This document shows positions 33,769 to 42,713 of a DNA stretch of 59,448 bases, piece after piece. Source of the stretch: Corynebacterium kefirresidentii (lineage in GTDB: Bacteria > Actinomycetota > Actinomycetes > Mycobacteriales > Mycobacteriaceae); NCBI GenBank assembly GCA_002154655.1, contig NGUZ01000016.1:1-59448 (forward strand), read 5' to 3'. A program made the position numbers and the translations under genes. The notes under the pieces were generated by a model that was given only the letters and a program-made list of their open reading frames with translations, ran no database searches and had not been told where the DNA came from. The stretch's first letter is position 1. Each line of letters starts with the position of its first letter.

Positions 33769-34448
33769 CGCTTGTCCTCCCGGTCAGTGCGCTTGCTGCG
33801 CTGGTCATCCTTGACACGCTTGCGTTCTTGCTCGGCGCGCTTCTTCTCGCGCTGTGCTTGTTCGAGTTCCTTTTCCAGCTCGCGCATCTGCTCGAGCTCG
33901 CCGGTGTAGTCCAAGGTATCGACCCGCACGGAGAAAATCAGGCCGAGCACCGCCGCGACGCCGACCAGGATCTGCACCATGCCATCGGCGGCAAAGAGCC
34001 AATCGGGCACATCAGCGCCGGCCGGGGTAACCATGAAAGTCAGCAGGATGCGGAAGCCAAAATACAGCGAGAAGGCGAACCACACGCGCCGCGAGGTGCC
34101 GGCCCGCTTGCCGCGACGCGCCAGGGACCGCAGCAGGAAGGCCAGCAGCACGATAATCGCCAAGGAAATGACCGCCGAAAGGGCGACGGAGGCGTAGGCG
34201 GCGGTGCGGAGGAAGGCGTCGGAAAGCTGGGCTTCATCGACGCCGGCTGGCGCGGACTTGGCCATCTCCTTGGCCTGCGACATGAGTACGTCGTGGTTGA
34301 GCAGCGTCAGCACCACTTTGAGCACCTGGTGCACGGCCTCGCCGCACAGCGCGCCCATCCACAGCCACAGCATGTACGCCACGGATTCCGGGCGTTGCGT
34401 GCGCGGCGAGCGCGGAGCAGGGGTGGACCACGGGGGCGTAACAGTCAC
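33765..34448 (-). CDS. Membrane protein with C-terminal charged coiled coil
   Basis: A 227-residue protein with about four helices in residues 25-175 and a C-terminal segment rich in Glu, Lys and Arg (from about 185), predicted to be coiled coil and cytoplasmic. It starts 9 nt after hemB and overlaps the next gene by 4 bp, so both belong to the hemB transcription unit. Function unknown. Confidence 0.7.
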   Translation of the reverse strand: MTVTPPWSTPAPRSPRTQRPESVAYMLWLWMGALCGEAVHQVLKVVLTLLNHDVLMSQAKEMAKSAPAGVDEAQLSDAFLRTAAYASVALSAVISLAIIVLLAFLLRSLARRGKRAGTSRRVWFAFSLYFGFRILLTFMVTPAGADVPDWLFAADGMVQILVGVAAVLGLIFSVRVDTLDYTGELEQMRELEKELEQAQREKKRAEQERKRVKDDQRSKRTDREDKR

Positions 34449-34457
34449 AGGGATCCT

Positions 34458-35441
34458 TTACTTGAGCAGGCGGGCGGCTTCGGTAGCGAAGTAGGTGAGA
34501 ATCTGGTCGGCACCGGCGCGCTTGAACGCGGTCAGGGACTCGAGCATGATGGCCTCGCCGTCAATCCACCCATTGGCGGCCGCGGCCTTAACCATCGCGT
34601 ACTCGCCGGAGACCTGGTAGACCGCAACCGGCACGGGAGAAGTCTCCGCCACGGCCGAAAGCACGTCCAGGTAAGGCAGGCCGGGCTTGACCATGACGAA
34701 GTCCGCGCCCTCTTCGATGTCGAGCTCGGCCTCGAGCAAGGACTCGCGGAAGTTGCGCGGATCCTGCTGGTAGGTACGGCGGTCGCCCTCGAGGGAGGAG
34801 CCGACGGCGTCGCGGAACGGGCCGAAGAAGGCGGAGGCATACTTGGCGGAATAGGCCATGATGGCCACATCCTCGTGGCCGGCCTCGTCGAGGTCGGCGC
34901 GGATGGCGGCCACCTGGCCGTCCATCATGCCGGACGGGGAGACGATGTGGGCGCCGGCGCGGGCCTGGGAGCGGGCCATGTCTTGGTAGAGCTTGACGGA
35001 TTCGTCGTTAAGCACGCGGCCCTTGTCATCCAGCACGCCGCAGTGGCCGTGGGAGGTGAATTCGTCGAGGCAGGTATCGGCCATCACGATGAGGTCATCG
35101 CCGAATTCCTCGCGCAGGCAGGAAATGCCGCGGTTCAAAATGCCCTGCGGGTCCCACGCGACGGAGCCGGTATCATCCTTGTCTTCCTCGAGCGGAACGC
35201 CGAAAAGATCGACGCAGGTCACTCCGGCTTCTAGCGCCTCTTCGGTCGCGCGGCGCAGGGAATCAAAAGTGTGCTGGTAAACGCCCGGCATGGAGGGAAT
35301 CTCGCGCGGGGCGTCGAGGCCGTCCACGATGAACATGGGCAAAATCAGGTCCGAGGGGCGGACCTGGGTTTCGGCCACAAGGTTGCGCATCGCGGGGGTG
35401 GTGCGCAGACGGCGTGGGCGGCGGGCTGGGAAGGTGCTCAT
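34458..35441 (-). CDS. hemB: Porphobilinogen synthase
   Basis: A 327-residue enzyme that condenses two ALA molecules. The Schiff-base lysines are in YSAKYAS and MVKPGLPY. The metal-site segment reads DTCLDEFTSHGHCG: two of the three cysteines of zinc-type enzymes remain and the middle one is Asp. GGAGTACCCA precedes the ATG. Confidence 0.94.
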   Translation of the reverse strand: MSTFPARRPRRLRTTPAMRNLVAETQVRPSDLILPMFIVDGLDAPREIPSMPGVYQHTFDSLRRATEEALEAGVTCVDLFGVPLEEDKDDTGSVAWDPQGILNRGISCLREEFGDDLIVMADTCLDEFTSHGHCGVLDDKGRVLNDESVKLYQDMARSQARAGAHIVSPSGMMDGQVAAIRADLDEAGHEDVAIMAYSAKYASAFFGPFRDAVGSSLEGDRRTYQQDPRNFRESLLEAELDIEEGADFVMVKPGLPYLDVLSAVAETSPVPVAVYQVSGEYAMVKAAAANGWIDGEAIMLESLTAFKRAGADQILTYFATEAARLLK

Positions 35442-35469
35442 TGGGTACTCCTTAGAGCGAGACTAAAAC

Positions 35470-37146
35470 TTATGCCTTGTCGACCTTAGTAGCCTTCTTG
35501 CGCGAGCGGCGCTTCTTCCTCGGCGCGGGAAGGTTTCCGGCGGCGCGGAGGGCGGCGACGTGGTCTGCGAGGGCGTCGACAAGTGCGGGTACGTCCGCGA
35601 CCTCGGGCACGACATCGACGCGCAGGCCCATCTCTTCCGCGGCCGCTCTTGCCGACGGCCCGATACACGCAATGATCGTCCGCTGGTGCGGTTTGCCCGC
35701 AATGCCCACCAGGTTGCGCACGGTGGACCCAGAGGTGAAGGCAACGGCGTCGAAGCCGCCGGTCTTGATCATGTCGCGGATCTCGGCCGAAGGCGGGGCG
35801 GCGCGGACGGTGCGGTAGGCCACGACGTCATCGACTTCCCAGTCGAGGGCCTTGAGCCCATCCACGAGGGTATCGGCCGCGATATCGGCGCGCGGGAGCA
35901 GGACGCGGCCGACGGCGTCGATATCTTCCACGAAGTTGGGGAAGACATCGAGCAAGCCCTCGGCGTTCTGCTTTTTCTTGTGCGGTAAAAGCTCCGGGAC
36001 CATGCCCTTGGCGCGGATGGCGGCCGCCGTCTTGGTGCCCACGGCCGCGAGGTGGACGCCGGCGAAATCACGGGCGTCGAGGCCGAGCTGGGCGATCTTA
36101 TCCCACACCGCGCTCACGGCGTTGACGGAGGTAAAGACGATCCACTTATAGCGGCCCTCGACGATTCCCTTAATCGCGCGGTCCATCTGCGCCGGGTTGC
36201 GCGGCGGCTCGATGGAGATGGTGGGCACGTTTTGGGGAATGGCACCGTAGCCGGCCAGGCGCGCGGACATCGGACCAGCCTGCTCCTTAGTGCGCGGCAC
36301 GAGCACGCGCCAGCCGTAGAGGGGACGGTTTTCCCACCAAGAGTATTTGGTGCGATCGTCGATGCTGCGGCCGAGGGTAACCACGAGCGGGCCGACAAGA
36401 TCAGCGTCGAGCTTGCCCATGGTGCCCAGCGTGGTCTCGTAGGTGCGCTGCAGACGGGTGGTGCCGTGGACGGTGACAAAAGCTTCGGTCTCGGCCGGCA
36501 TGCCGCGTTGTTGCAGCTCCTCGGAGATGACCGGCAGATCCTCCTTCGTGGCTTGCAGAACGATGGGCTGCGTGGCGTTGGCCAGCGCGTCCCAATCGGC
36601 GCCGTTGGTGACATCGGCCTCGGTATAGGTCGAGCCGAGTGCAATGCCAGCAAAGGACGGCACGGTCGACGGCAGGGACATGCCCGGCACTACCTGGAAT
36701 TCCAGGCCGGCAGATGCCACGGCGTTGATCTCAGCCTTGATGGACTCGCGGTGCAGCGGGTTGCCGGTAACCAGGCGGATGACATCCTCGCCATCGGCCT
36801 CGACCAAGCACTCGCGCAGCTGGCCGACGATATCTTCGGCCGGCTCGTACAACACCGCGGCCGTCGGAGGCGCGGGGCGCGGCGGTTTGCGGCGCGCGCC
36901 CTTGGCTTTCGCATCGGCGCACATTTGGGCGTATTCGGCCTCGGCGGCGTCGAGAAGCTCTTGCGGAACGGGCAGCGCGGCGGCGACGGCATCGCGCACG
37001 CCCTGCATGACCTGCGGATCGGTCACGGCGATGGCACTATTTGCCAGAACCTCGCGGGCGCGGACGGTCAGCAGGTCGGGATTACCTGGACCAGCGCCCA
37101 CAAAGACGATCTTGCCCAATTGGGTGTCTGGCGCGGCATTGCTCAT
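35470..37146 (-). CDS. hemD: CobA-like (SUMT) and uroporphyrinogen III synthase fusion
   Basis: A 558-residue two-domain protein. Residues 10-250 form a uroporphyrinogen methyltransferase-like fold starting with GAGPGNPDLLT (about 17-27). Residues 295-530 are the HemD synthase, which closes and inverts the tetrapyrrole ring. The tail is Lys/Arg-rich (KKRRSRKK). The methyltransferase half has VTGNPLHRES where active enzymes have GGDPFVFGRG, so that activity may be lost. ATG 37146 is chosen; the extension to 37191 is not conserved-looking. It lies between hemB and hemC. Confidence 0.88.
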   Translation of the reverse strand: MSNAAPDTQLGKIVFVGAGPGNPDLLTVRAREVLANSAIAVTDPQVMQGVRDAVAAALPVPQELLDAAEAEYAQMCADAKAKGARRKPPRPAPPTAAVLYEPAEDIVGQLRECLVEADGEDVIRLVTGNPLHRESIKAEINAVASAGLEFQVVPGMSLPSTVPSFAGIALGSTYTEADVTNGADWDALANATQPIVLQATKEDLPVISEELQQRGMPAETEAFVTVHGTTRLQRTYETTLGTMGKLDADLVGPLVVTLGRSIDDRTKYSWWENRPLYGWRVLVPRTKEQAGPMSARLAGYGAIPQNVPTISIEPPRNPAQMDRAIKGIVEGRYKWIVFTSVNAVSAVWDKIAQLGLDARDFAGVHLAAVGTKTAAAIRAKGMVPELLPHKKKQNAEGLLDVFPNFVEDIDAVGRVLLPRADIAADTLVDGLKALDWEVDDVVAYRTVRAAPPSAEIRDMIKTGGFDAVAFTSGSTVRNLVGIAGKPHQRTIIACIGPSARAAAEEMGLRVDVVPEVADVPALVDALADHVAALRAAGNLPAPRKKRRSRKKATKVDKA

Positions 37147-37246
37147 AAAGTTCTTTTCTAAAATCGGGCGCGCGGCACCGCGCACGGACATGATCGCATG
37201 CGGTGTGGTTCCCCGCGCCGGCGGTGGGTGACACGGTCATAACGGC

Positions 37247-37312
37247 CAAAATCCCAGGCCTTGCGTCCTGGGATGCCCTTAAAGGGGGCCGGATCATTGC
37301 GGGACAATGATC
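37247..37312 (-). terminator. Tandem hairpins in the hemC-hemD spacer
   Basis: In the minus direction a hairpin GATCATTG/CAATGATC (37292-37312) is followed by ATCCCAGG/CCTGGGAT (37251-37274), which ends in TTTTGG. The second could terminate or attenuate transcription between hemC and hemD. The spacer is 208 bp, long compared with the other hem junctions here. Confidence 0.5.
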
Positions 37313-37354
37313 TGTGGTATCTACACCTTAAATTATTAGCGCCTAAAGGCGAAA

Positions 37355-38242
37355 TTACTTGCCCAGCAGCTCGGCCGCGCCACCGGCGAAAAGCTCGTCC
37401 GAGATGCGCGCGCCAAGATCGGCGGCTTCGGCCGCGGAGCCGGAGGCGGTGGCGGTGAGCTGGCGGGATCCGTCGAGCGCGAAGACGCCGCCGCGCACGG
37501 TGAGCTGGTCGCCGTCCCAGCGCGAGGTGGCGGCCACCGGCGCGGTACAGCCGGCCTCGAGGCGGGCCAGCACGGCGCGCTCACCAGCAGCGGCGGCCGA
37601 GGCGCGGTCGTCGACAATGGCGTCTAGCGCCGCGGCGGCCTCGGTGCCGGCCACGGCCTCGATGGCGAGTGCGCCCTGGGCCGGCGCCGGCATGAAGACG
37701 GAGGGTTCGAAGATTTCGGTGGCGCGGTCTGCGTAGCCGCCGCGCAGCAGGCCGGCGTAGGCCAGCAGGACGGCGTCGAGCTCGCCGTCGGTGACCTTGG
37801 ACATGCGGGTATCGATATTGCCGCGCAGCGGGCGAATCTCCAGGTCCGGGCGGAGGGCGGCGAGCTGGGAGATGCGGCGCGGGGCGGAGGTGCCCACGCG
37901 CGCGCCCTGCGGCAGCTGCGCCAGGCTCAGGCCATCGCGGGCGACGAGCGCCTCGCGGGAATCCTGACGCTGCGGCACGACGAGGCGGAAGCGATCATCG
38001 GGCGCGGTGGGCAGGTCCTTAAACGAATGCACGGCAATATCGCACTCGCCGGCATACAGCGCCTCGCGTAGCGCCTGGGTAAATACGCCGATGCCGATGC
38101 GCTCGACGGGCGCCATGTTGACGTCGCCGGCGGTGGTGACGATGTGGAGTTGGGAGTCAAAGCCGGCGTCGATAAGCCAATCGCGCACATGGCCGGCCTG
38201 GGTGGTGGCGAGCTTGGAGCCGCGGGTACCAATCTGAAACAT
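37355..38242 (-). CDS. hemC: Hydroxymethylbilane synthase
   Basis: A 295-residue porphobilinogen deaminase. The dipyrromethane cofactor cysteine is in [10 protein letters not shown] near residue 230, and SFKDLPT and [13 protein letters not shown] are family motifs. AAGGAGG lies just before ATG 38242, which abuts the hemA stop, so hemA and hemC are coupled. Confidence 0.95.
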   Translation of the reverse strand: MFQIGTRGSKLATTQAGHVRDWLIDAGFDSQLHIVTTAGDVNMAPVERIGIGVFTQALREALYAGECDIAVHSFKDLPTAPDDRFRLVVPQRQDSREALVARDGLSLAQLPQGARVGTSAPRRISQLAALRPDLEIRPLRGNIDTRMSKVTDGELDAVLLAYAGLLRGGYADRATEIFEPSVFMPAPAQGALAIEAVAGTEAAAALDAIVDDRASAAAAGERAVLARLEAGCTAPVAATSRWDGDQLTVRGGVFALDGSRQLTATASGSAAEAADLGARISDELFAGGAAELLGK

Positions 38243-39556
38243 CTAGGCCTCCTTAGTCATGGTGGGCAATTCATTGACGGCCACGGACACCCCGGAGCCT
38301 TCCAGCTGCAGGCCAAAGAGCTCCTGCAGGGCGCTTTCGCTGCTGACACTGCTTTCCGACGCCGCCAGCTTCTTCGCCCTAACCGTCGGTTCATGCAGCA
38401 GTTTATCGGCCACGCGCTTGAGCGCGCGCTGCACGTCCTCGAGCTGCTTGCCCGCGAGCTCGGGATGCTTGTGCTGCAGGCGCGCGGCCTCGCACTCGAC
38501 GAGATCGGCCGCGCGGCGGTGCAGGGCGCTTACGGCCGGGGCGACGTCGCGCACGCGCTGGGCCGAGGTATAGGCCGCCAGCTCTTCGTCGACGATGTGG
38601 CGGGCCTGCGCGTGCGGGCTGGTGCCGGCCGCGACATCGGTATCGGCGGCCGAAAGAGACTTGCTCAGGCGCTCGATATTGACCAAGTCCACGCCCTCGG
38701 CCGCGGCGGCGGCATCGTCGATATCGCGCGGCAGGGAGAGATCGATGAGCATGAGATCGCGGCCGGCGGGGAGGTCGGCGGCCTCGATGGTGAAGTTATC
38801 GGCGCCGGTGGCGGAGATGGCAAGGTCGACGTCGGAAAGCGCGGCGGCGCGCTCGGAAAAGTCCACGACGCGGGTGGCAACGCCGGCTTCCTCGGCGCGC
38901 TCGCGGGTGCGGTTGGCCAACACCAACTCCTTGACGCCTAACCGGCCGGCATGGGTGGCGGCGAGGGATGCCATGGCGCCCGCGCCAAGGACCAGCGCGG
39001 TCTTGCCGGTCAGGTCTTCGGCGTCGAGGCGCTGCAGGGCCTGGTCGAAGGCGAAGGACACCATGGAGGCGCCGGCCTCGTCGATATCGGTCTCGGAGTG
39101 CACGCGCTTGCCCGCCCGCAGCGCGGCCTGCGCCAGTGCGTGGATGCGCGGGCCGACCGTGCCCTGTTCCGAGGCGGACTGGTAGGCGCTGCGCACCTGG
39201 CCGATGATCTGCTGCTCGCCCACCACCATGGAATCCAGGCCGGAGGTCACGGACATCAGGTGCTCGGCCGCGGCGTCGGCATAGCGCACGTAGAGGTAGT
39301 TGCGCAGCTCCTGCTCGCTCACGTCCGATACCTGGGTGAGCACGCGCACGACTTCCTGCACGCCGGCATGGAAGGAGTTGGTGACGGTGTAGACCTCCAT
39401 GCGGTTGCAGGTGGAGATGATCATCGCCTCTGAAAGTGAGTCGGCCGCCACCAGTTTCCCGCAGGCGGAATCCTGGACCGCACTATCCATGCTCAGCTTC
39501 TCCAGCAGCGCCACTGGCGCCGACTGGTGGGACATGCCCACGACGAGCACGCTCAT
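38243..39556 (-). CDS. hemA: Glutamyl-tRNA reductase
   Basis: A 437-residue enzyme that starts the C5 heme pathway. The catalytic cysteine lies in STCNRMEVY near residue 50, and the NADPH-binding motif is VLGAGAMASLAA. AGGAG upstream fixes ATG 39556 (MSVLVVGMSHQ). It is the first gene of a hemA-hemC-hemD-hemB minus-strand block. Confidence 0.95.
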   Translation of the reverse strand: MSVLVVGMSHQSAPVALLEKLSMDSAVQDSACGKLVAADSLSEAMIISTCNRMEVYTVTNSFHAGVQEVVRVLTQVSDVSEQELRNYLYVRYADAAAEHLMSVTSGLDSMVVGEQQIIGQVRSAYQSASEQGTVGPRIHALAQAALRAGKRVHSETDIDEAGASMVSFAFDQALQRLDAEDLTGKTALVLGAGAMASLAATHAGRLGVKELVLANRTRERAEEAGVATRVVDFSERAAALSDVDLAISATGADNFTIEAADLPAGRDLMLIDLSLPRDIDDAAAAAEGVDLVNIERLSKSLSAADTDVAAGTSPHAQARHIVDEELAAYTSAQRVRDVAPAVSALHRRAADLVECEAARLQHKHPELAGKQLEDVQRALKRVADKLLHEPTVRAKKLAASESSVSSESALQELFGLQLEGSGVSVAVNELPTMTKEA

Positions 39557-39629
39557 GCACAACACTCCTCAACCATTTGATTGATTTTAATCCTCCAAAA
39601 GACTACTCGTCGGCGGCATGGATCCCGAA

Positions 39630-39872
39630 TTATCTGCTTAGCTCGGCCGCGAGCTCGGCGTTGTCTACTTCCCAGCAGGCGAACTCTTCGCCGTCGATGA
39701 CCACGACGGGTACGCGATCACCGAACTCCATGGCCAGCTCCGCATCCTCATCCACGTTACGCACGGCAAGCTCCGCACCTGCCTGCGTGACAACGGGGGT
39801 AATCTGCTCCCTCACGCGCGCGCAAGAACCGCAGGTGGTGCGCACCATGAGCTCGACGAGATGCTGAGACAT
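39630..39872 (-). CDS. Glutaredoxin-like protein
   Basis: An 80-residue thioredoxin-fold protein with active site TCGSC, cysteines 14 and 17, and the cis-proline region DRVPVVVIDG. It lies just upstream of hemA, as Rv0508 does. Its partner is unknown. Confidence 0.85.
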   Translation of the reverse strand: MSQHLVELMVRTTCGSCARVREQITPVVTQAGAELAVRNVDEDAELAMEFGDRVPVVVIDGEEFACWEVDNAELAAELSR

Positions 39873-39960
39873 ATTCTCCTCACAGGGACGGCGGCGGTCG
39901 AAACCATTACTATGGACACGTTAGTCCACCCCGCGTTTGCGAAAGCTGTTTGTCTGACTC

Positions 39961-40998
39961 GTGTCCGCTACCACTCCCCCAGGGTTCCCCGAAACTCCCC
40001 GCGAATTCTTGGCCAACTGGACCGCCTCGCGCGGCAATCTGCGTAATTTTTTAGAAAACCAGGCGCTCGCCCCGCTGGACGAGGAATCCCAGCGCACCGC
40101 CGGCGAAGCCGCGGCCGCGGCAGCACTGGAAGAATTCGGGCTGGAGCTAGAGGATTTTGCCTCCGGTGTGGATTCGGTAACCGGCTCCTACGACGCGGCG
40201 GGCGCGCAGCGTATTACCGCCCAGGACCCGGACGTACCGGTAGATGTGGGCGCGGCGGCGTTTTTCGACGTCGACAATACCCTCATCCAAGGCTCCTCCC
40301 TCGTGGAATTCGCCTTCGGGTTGGCCCGCAAGCGCTACTTCCGGCTATCGGAAATCGTGCCGATTGCATGGAAACAGCTTAAATTCCGCGTCTCCGGCAG
40401 CGAAAATGCCCGAGACGTCGCCGCCGGCCGTGCGCAGGCGCTCGAGTTTGTCAAAGGCCGCAGCGTCGACGAGCTGGTCGAGCTATGCGAGGAGATCGTG
40501 GACGCCTCGCTCGCGCGCCGCGCATACCCTGGCACTACCCAGTTAGCAGAAATGCACTTAGCCGCCGGCCAGCAGGTGTGGTTGGTCACGGCCACCCCGG
40601 TGCAGCTAGCACAGGTGCTCGCGCGGCGCTTCGGGTTTACGGGAGCGCTCGGCACCGTCGCGGAGGTCAAGGATGGCAAGTTCACCGGCCGACTAGTCGG
40701 CGATATCCTGCACGGCCCCGGTAAAAAGCACGCCGTAGCCGCGCTCGCGACCATTGAGGGCTTGGACCTTTCACGCTGTACCGCGTATTCGGATTCCGCC
40801 AACGACGTGCCCATGCTGTCCATGGTCGGTACCGCCGTGGCCATTAACCCAGACCGTAAGCTGCGCAGCATCGCCAGCGAGCGCGGCTGGCTGATGCGCG
40901 ACTATCGATCCGTGCGCCGCGCTATCCGCACCTATGGCCTGCCGGCCCTGGCCACCGCTGCCTTTTCCTATGGCGGCTGGCGCTACTACCGTCGCTAA
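39961..40998 (+). CDS. HAD-IB family phosphatase (SerB-like)
   Basis: A 345-residue HAD hydrolase. Motif [14 protein letters not shown] is near residues 97-109, motif II is VTATP, and motif IV is [10 protein letters not shown]. The first 90 residues are not part of the catalytic core. It matches Rv0505c (SerB1) by position; the substrate may be phosphoserine or a lipid-like phosphate. GTG start. It is divergent from the glutaredoxin gene. Confidence 0.82.
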   Translation: MSATTPPGFPETPREFLANWTASRGNLRNFLENQALAPLDEESQRTAGEAAAAAALEEFGLELEDFASGVDSVTGSYDAAGAQRITAQDPDVPVDVGAAAFFDVDNTLIQGSSLVEFAFGLARKRYFRLSEIVPIAWKQLKFRVSGSENARDVAAGRAQALEFVKGRSVDELVELCEEIVDASLARRAYPGTTQLAEMHLAAGQQVWLVTATPVQLAQVLARRFGFTGALGTVAEVKDGKFTGRLVGDILHGPGKKHAVAALATIEGLDLSRCTAYSDSANDVPMLSMVGTAVAINPDRKLRSIASERGWLMRDYRSVRRAIRTYGLPALATAAFSYGGWRYYRR

Positions 40999-41050
40999 GC
41001 TACTGCTTGCGGTAGCGGTCGGCGCTGGGAAGGGACTGTAGCCAGCATGC

Positions 41051-41078
41051 AAAAACCCTCCGCACAAAGGCGGAGGGT
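41051..41078 (-). terminator. Intrinsic terminator of the bS22 gene
   Basis: On the minus strand a 9-bp stem ACCCTCCGC/GCGGAGGGT closes on 6 nt and is followed by TTTTT. It lies 16 nt after the bS22 stop. Confidence 0.85.
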
Positions 41079-41094
41079 AAGAAGCGAGCTGGGT

Positions 41095-41196
41095 TTACTT
41101 GCCCAGCTTACGGCGCTGCACGCGGGTGCGGCGCAGCATCTTGCGGTGCTTCTTCTTGGACATGCGCTTGCGGCGCTTCTTAATGACGGAACCCAT
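41095..41196 (-). CDS. Small basic ribosomal protein bS22
   Basis: A 33-residue gene encoding an extremely basic peptide that starts [19 protein letters not shown] and ends RRKLGK. It matches the actinobacterial small-subunit protein bS22 found in the M. smegmatis ribosome, and Rv0500B by position between the SerB1-like and BldC-like genes. GAGGAC lies just upstream of ATG 41196. It is often missed because of its size. Confidence 0.9.
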   Translation of the reverse strand: MGSVIKKRRKRMSKKKHRKMLRRTRVQRRKLGK

Positions 41197-41370
41197 AGAG
41201 TCCTCACTTTCAAATAGTACGTACTGTCAAACTTGTCAGCGCTAAAACGGCGAAGGTGCACTCTTGCCGCCGTGGCCACACAGACCGCGGGCCACATCAG
41301 CGAGCCGACACGAATGCACACCATCTTACCCAGCCCCCAGCCCGTGACCAAAAAGGGCCTAGGAGAAAGA

Positions 41371-41419
41371 ACAGCGCCCACCACCGCTGACCACGATGGC
41401 CAGCAGAGGTGGGCGCTGT
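41371..41419 (-). terminator. Terminator after the BldC-like gene
   Basis: A 12-bp perfect stem (ACAGCGCCCACC with GGTGGGCGCTGT) encloses a 25-nt loop and is followed on the minus strand by TCTTTCT. It starts 17 nt past the stop. Confidence 0.65.
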
Positions 41420-41435
41420 CTAGTGCGGCGCGAGC

Positions 41436-41624
41436 CTAGGCTCCGTAGACGGATGCCTCCAAGTACTCGTTGACGGCGGACTCGTGAACGCGGAAAGAGC
41501 GTCCAACGCGAACAGCCGGCATTTCGCCTGCGTGAACCAAACGGTAGACGGTCATCTTGGAGACGCGCATAATCTCGGCGACCTCCGCGATCGTCAGAAA
41601 GGTTCCCTTATCTTCATTTGCCAT
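41436..41624 (-). CDS. BldC-like helix-turn-helix protein
   Basis: A 62-residue MerR/excisionase-type HTH protein: FLTIAEVAEIMRVSKMTVYR, then RSFRVHESAVNEYL. It matches Rv0500A and the BldC family by sequence and position. It probably binds DNA as a regulator. GAAGGG precedes the ATG by about 10 nt. Confidence 0.85.
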   Translation of the reverse strand: MANEDKGTFLTIAEVAEIMRVSKMTVYRLVHAGEMPAVRVGRSFRVHESAVNEYLEASVYGA

Positions 41625-41789
41625 ATATATCTAACCCTTCAGCTCGGTGCGCGCTGTAGGCTTCCCCTCCCACAGGACTTCACGCACGTGCTTGTCCTAG
41701 CCTATCGTGAAACATGTGACTAATGCGACCCAAGTGCCAAATTTCTTCACAGCATTCATTAGGGTTTACCCCGAAAGCGCTGCTTAACA

Positions 41790-41813
41790 CCCGCCCCAGC
41801 GCTCCCGGGCGGG
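41790..41813 (-). terminator. Hairpin downstream of proC
   Basis: ACCCGCC pairs with GGCGGGT (24-nt element), about 37 nt after the proC stop on the minus strand. There is no T tract. The rest of the 225-bp gap 41625-41849 shows nothing else I can name. Confidence 0.35.
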
Positions 41814-41849
41814 TACACCCCCGCCACGGGGAGGTCGCGCACGGAAGCT

Positions 41850-42641
41850 TTAGCCAAGCTCCTTAGCCTTGTCGGAGCAGGCCTCTGCCGCGCGGTAGAA
41901 CGCTCCACGCAGGCCGGACTCCTCCAGCTCGCGGACAGCGGCCGCGGTGGTGCCGCCCGGCGAGGTCACTCCGGCACGCAGCTGGGTGGCCGAACGGCCA
42001 GAGCTGGCCAACATCTCGCCGGAGCCGGCCGCAGCCTGGGCGGCAAGCTTCTCAGCGACGTCGCGGGGAAGGCCGAGCTGCACGCCGGCGTCGACAAGCG
42101 CCTCTGCCACGAGGAAAAAGTATGCCGGGGAGGAGCCCGCCAGCGCGGTGGCGGCGTCGATATTCTTCTCTGGGATAACCGCGACCTCACCGACGGCTTC
42201 GAGCAGCTCGCGCACGCCGTCCATCTGGGCATCGCTCACGTGCTCGCCGGCCGCGCAGGTGCACATGCCGCGGCGCACCAACATGGGGGTATTGGGCATG
42301 ACGCGCACCACCGGCTGGCCTTCGCCCACCGCACCCTGCAGCTGCTCTAGCGTTAGGCCTGCGGCCATGGAAACGACCACGGCGTCCTTCGCCGGCGAAA
42401 GACCTTCGAGCAGTTCCAGGATGGCGTAGGGCTTCACGCACGCGAAGATATAGTCCGCGCCGTCTACCGCGGCCGCATTATCGCTGGTGGTATTCACGCC
42501 ATAGGTCTGTTCGAGTTCGTGGCTGCGCGATTCGGTGCGATTGGTAACCGTGATATCCGAGCCCGCAAAGCCCGATGCCACGAGTCCCGAGGTCAAAGCC
42601 TCACCGATTTGTCCGCCGCCTAAAATTGCAATTTTTGTCAT
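41850..42641 (-). CDS. proC: Pyrroline-5-carboxylate reductase
   Basis: A 263-residue enzyme for the last step of proline synthesis. Rossmann motif ILGGGQIGEAL is at residues 5-15, and the C-terminal proline-binding signature includes LRAGVTSPGGTTAAAV. GGAGA lies just upstream of ATG 42641, preferred over 42653. Confidence 0.94.
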   Translation of the reverse strand: MTKIAILGGGQIGEALTSGLVASGFAGSDITVTNRTESRSHELEQTYGVNTTSDNAAAVDGADYIFACVKPYAILELLEGLSPAKDAVVVSMAAGLTLEQLQGAVGEGQPVVRVMPNTPMLVRRGMCTCAAGEHVSDAQMDGVRELLEAVGEVAVIPEKNIDAATALAGSSPAYFFLVAEALVDAGVQLGLPRDVAEKLAAQAAAGSGEMLASSGRSATQLRAGVTSPGGTTAAAVRELEESGLRGAFYRAAEACSDKAKELG

Positions 42642-42713
42642 AGTCTCCACCATGCCAAAAATGCGGAACCCCGGCTACCGTGTGGGGTAACCGGGGCATC
42701 GCCAAGCGCGGGC

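Noticed and set aside
33828..35234. A 468-residue open frame antisense to hemB and a membrane gene
   Set aside because: It overlaps clear hemB sequence on the other strand and its composition is that of a shadow frame.
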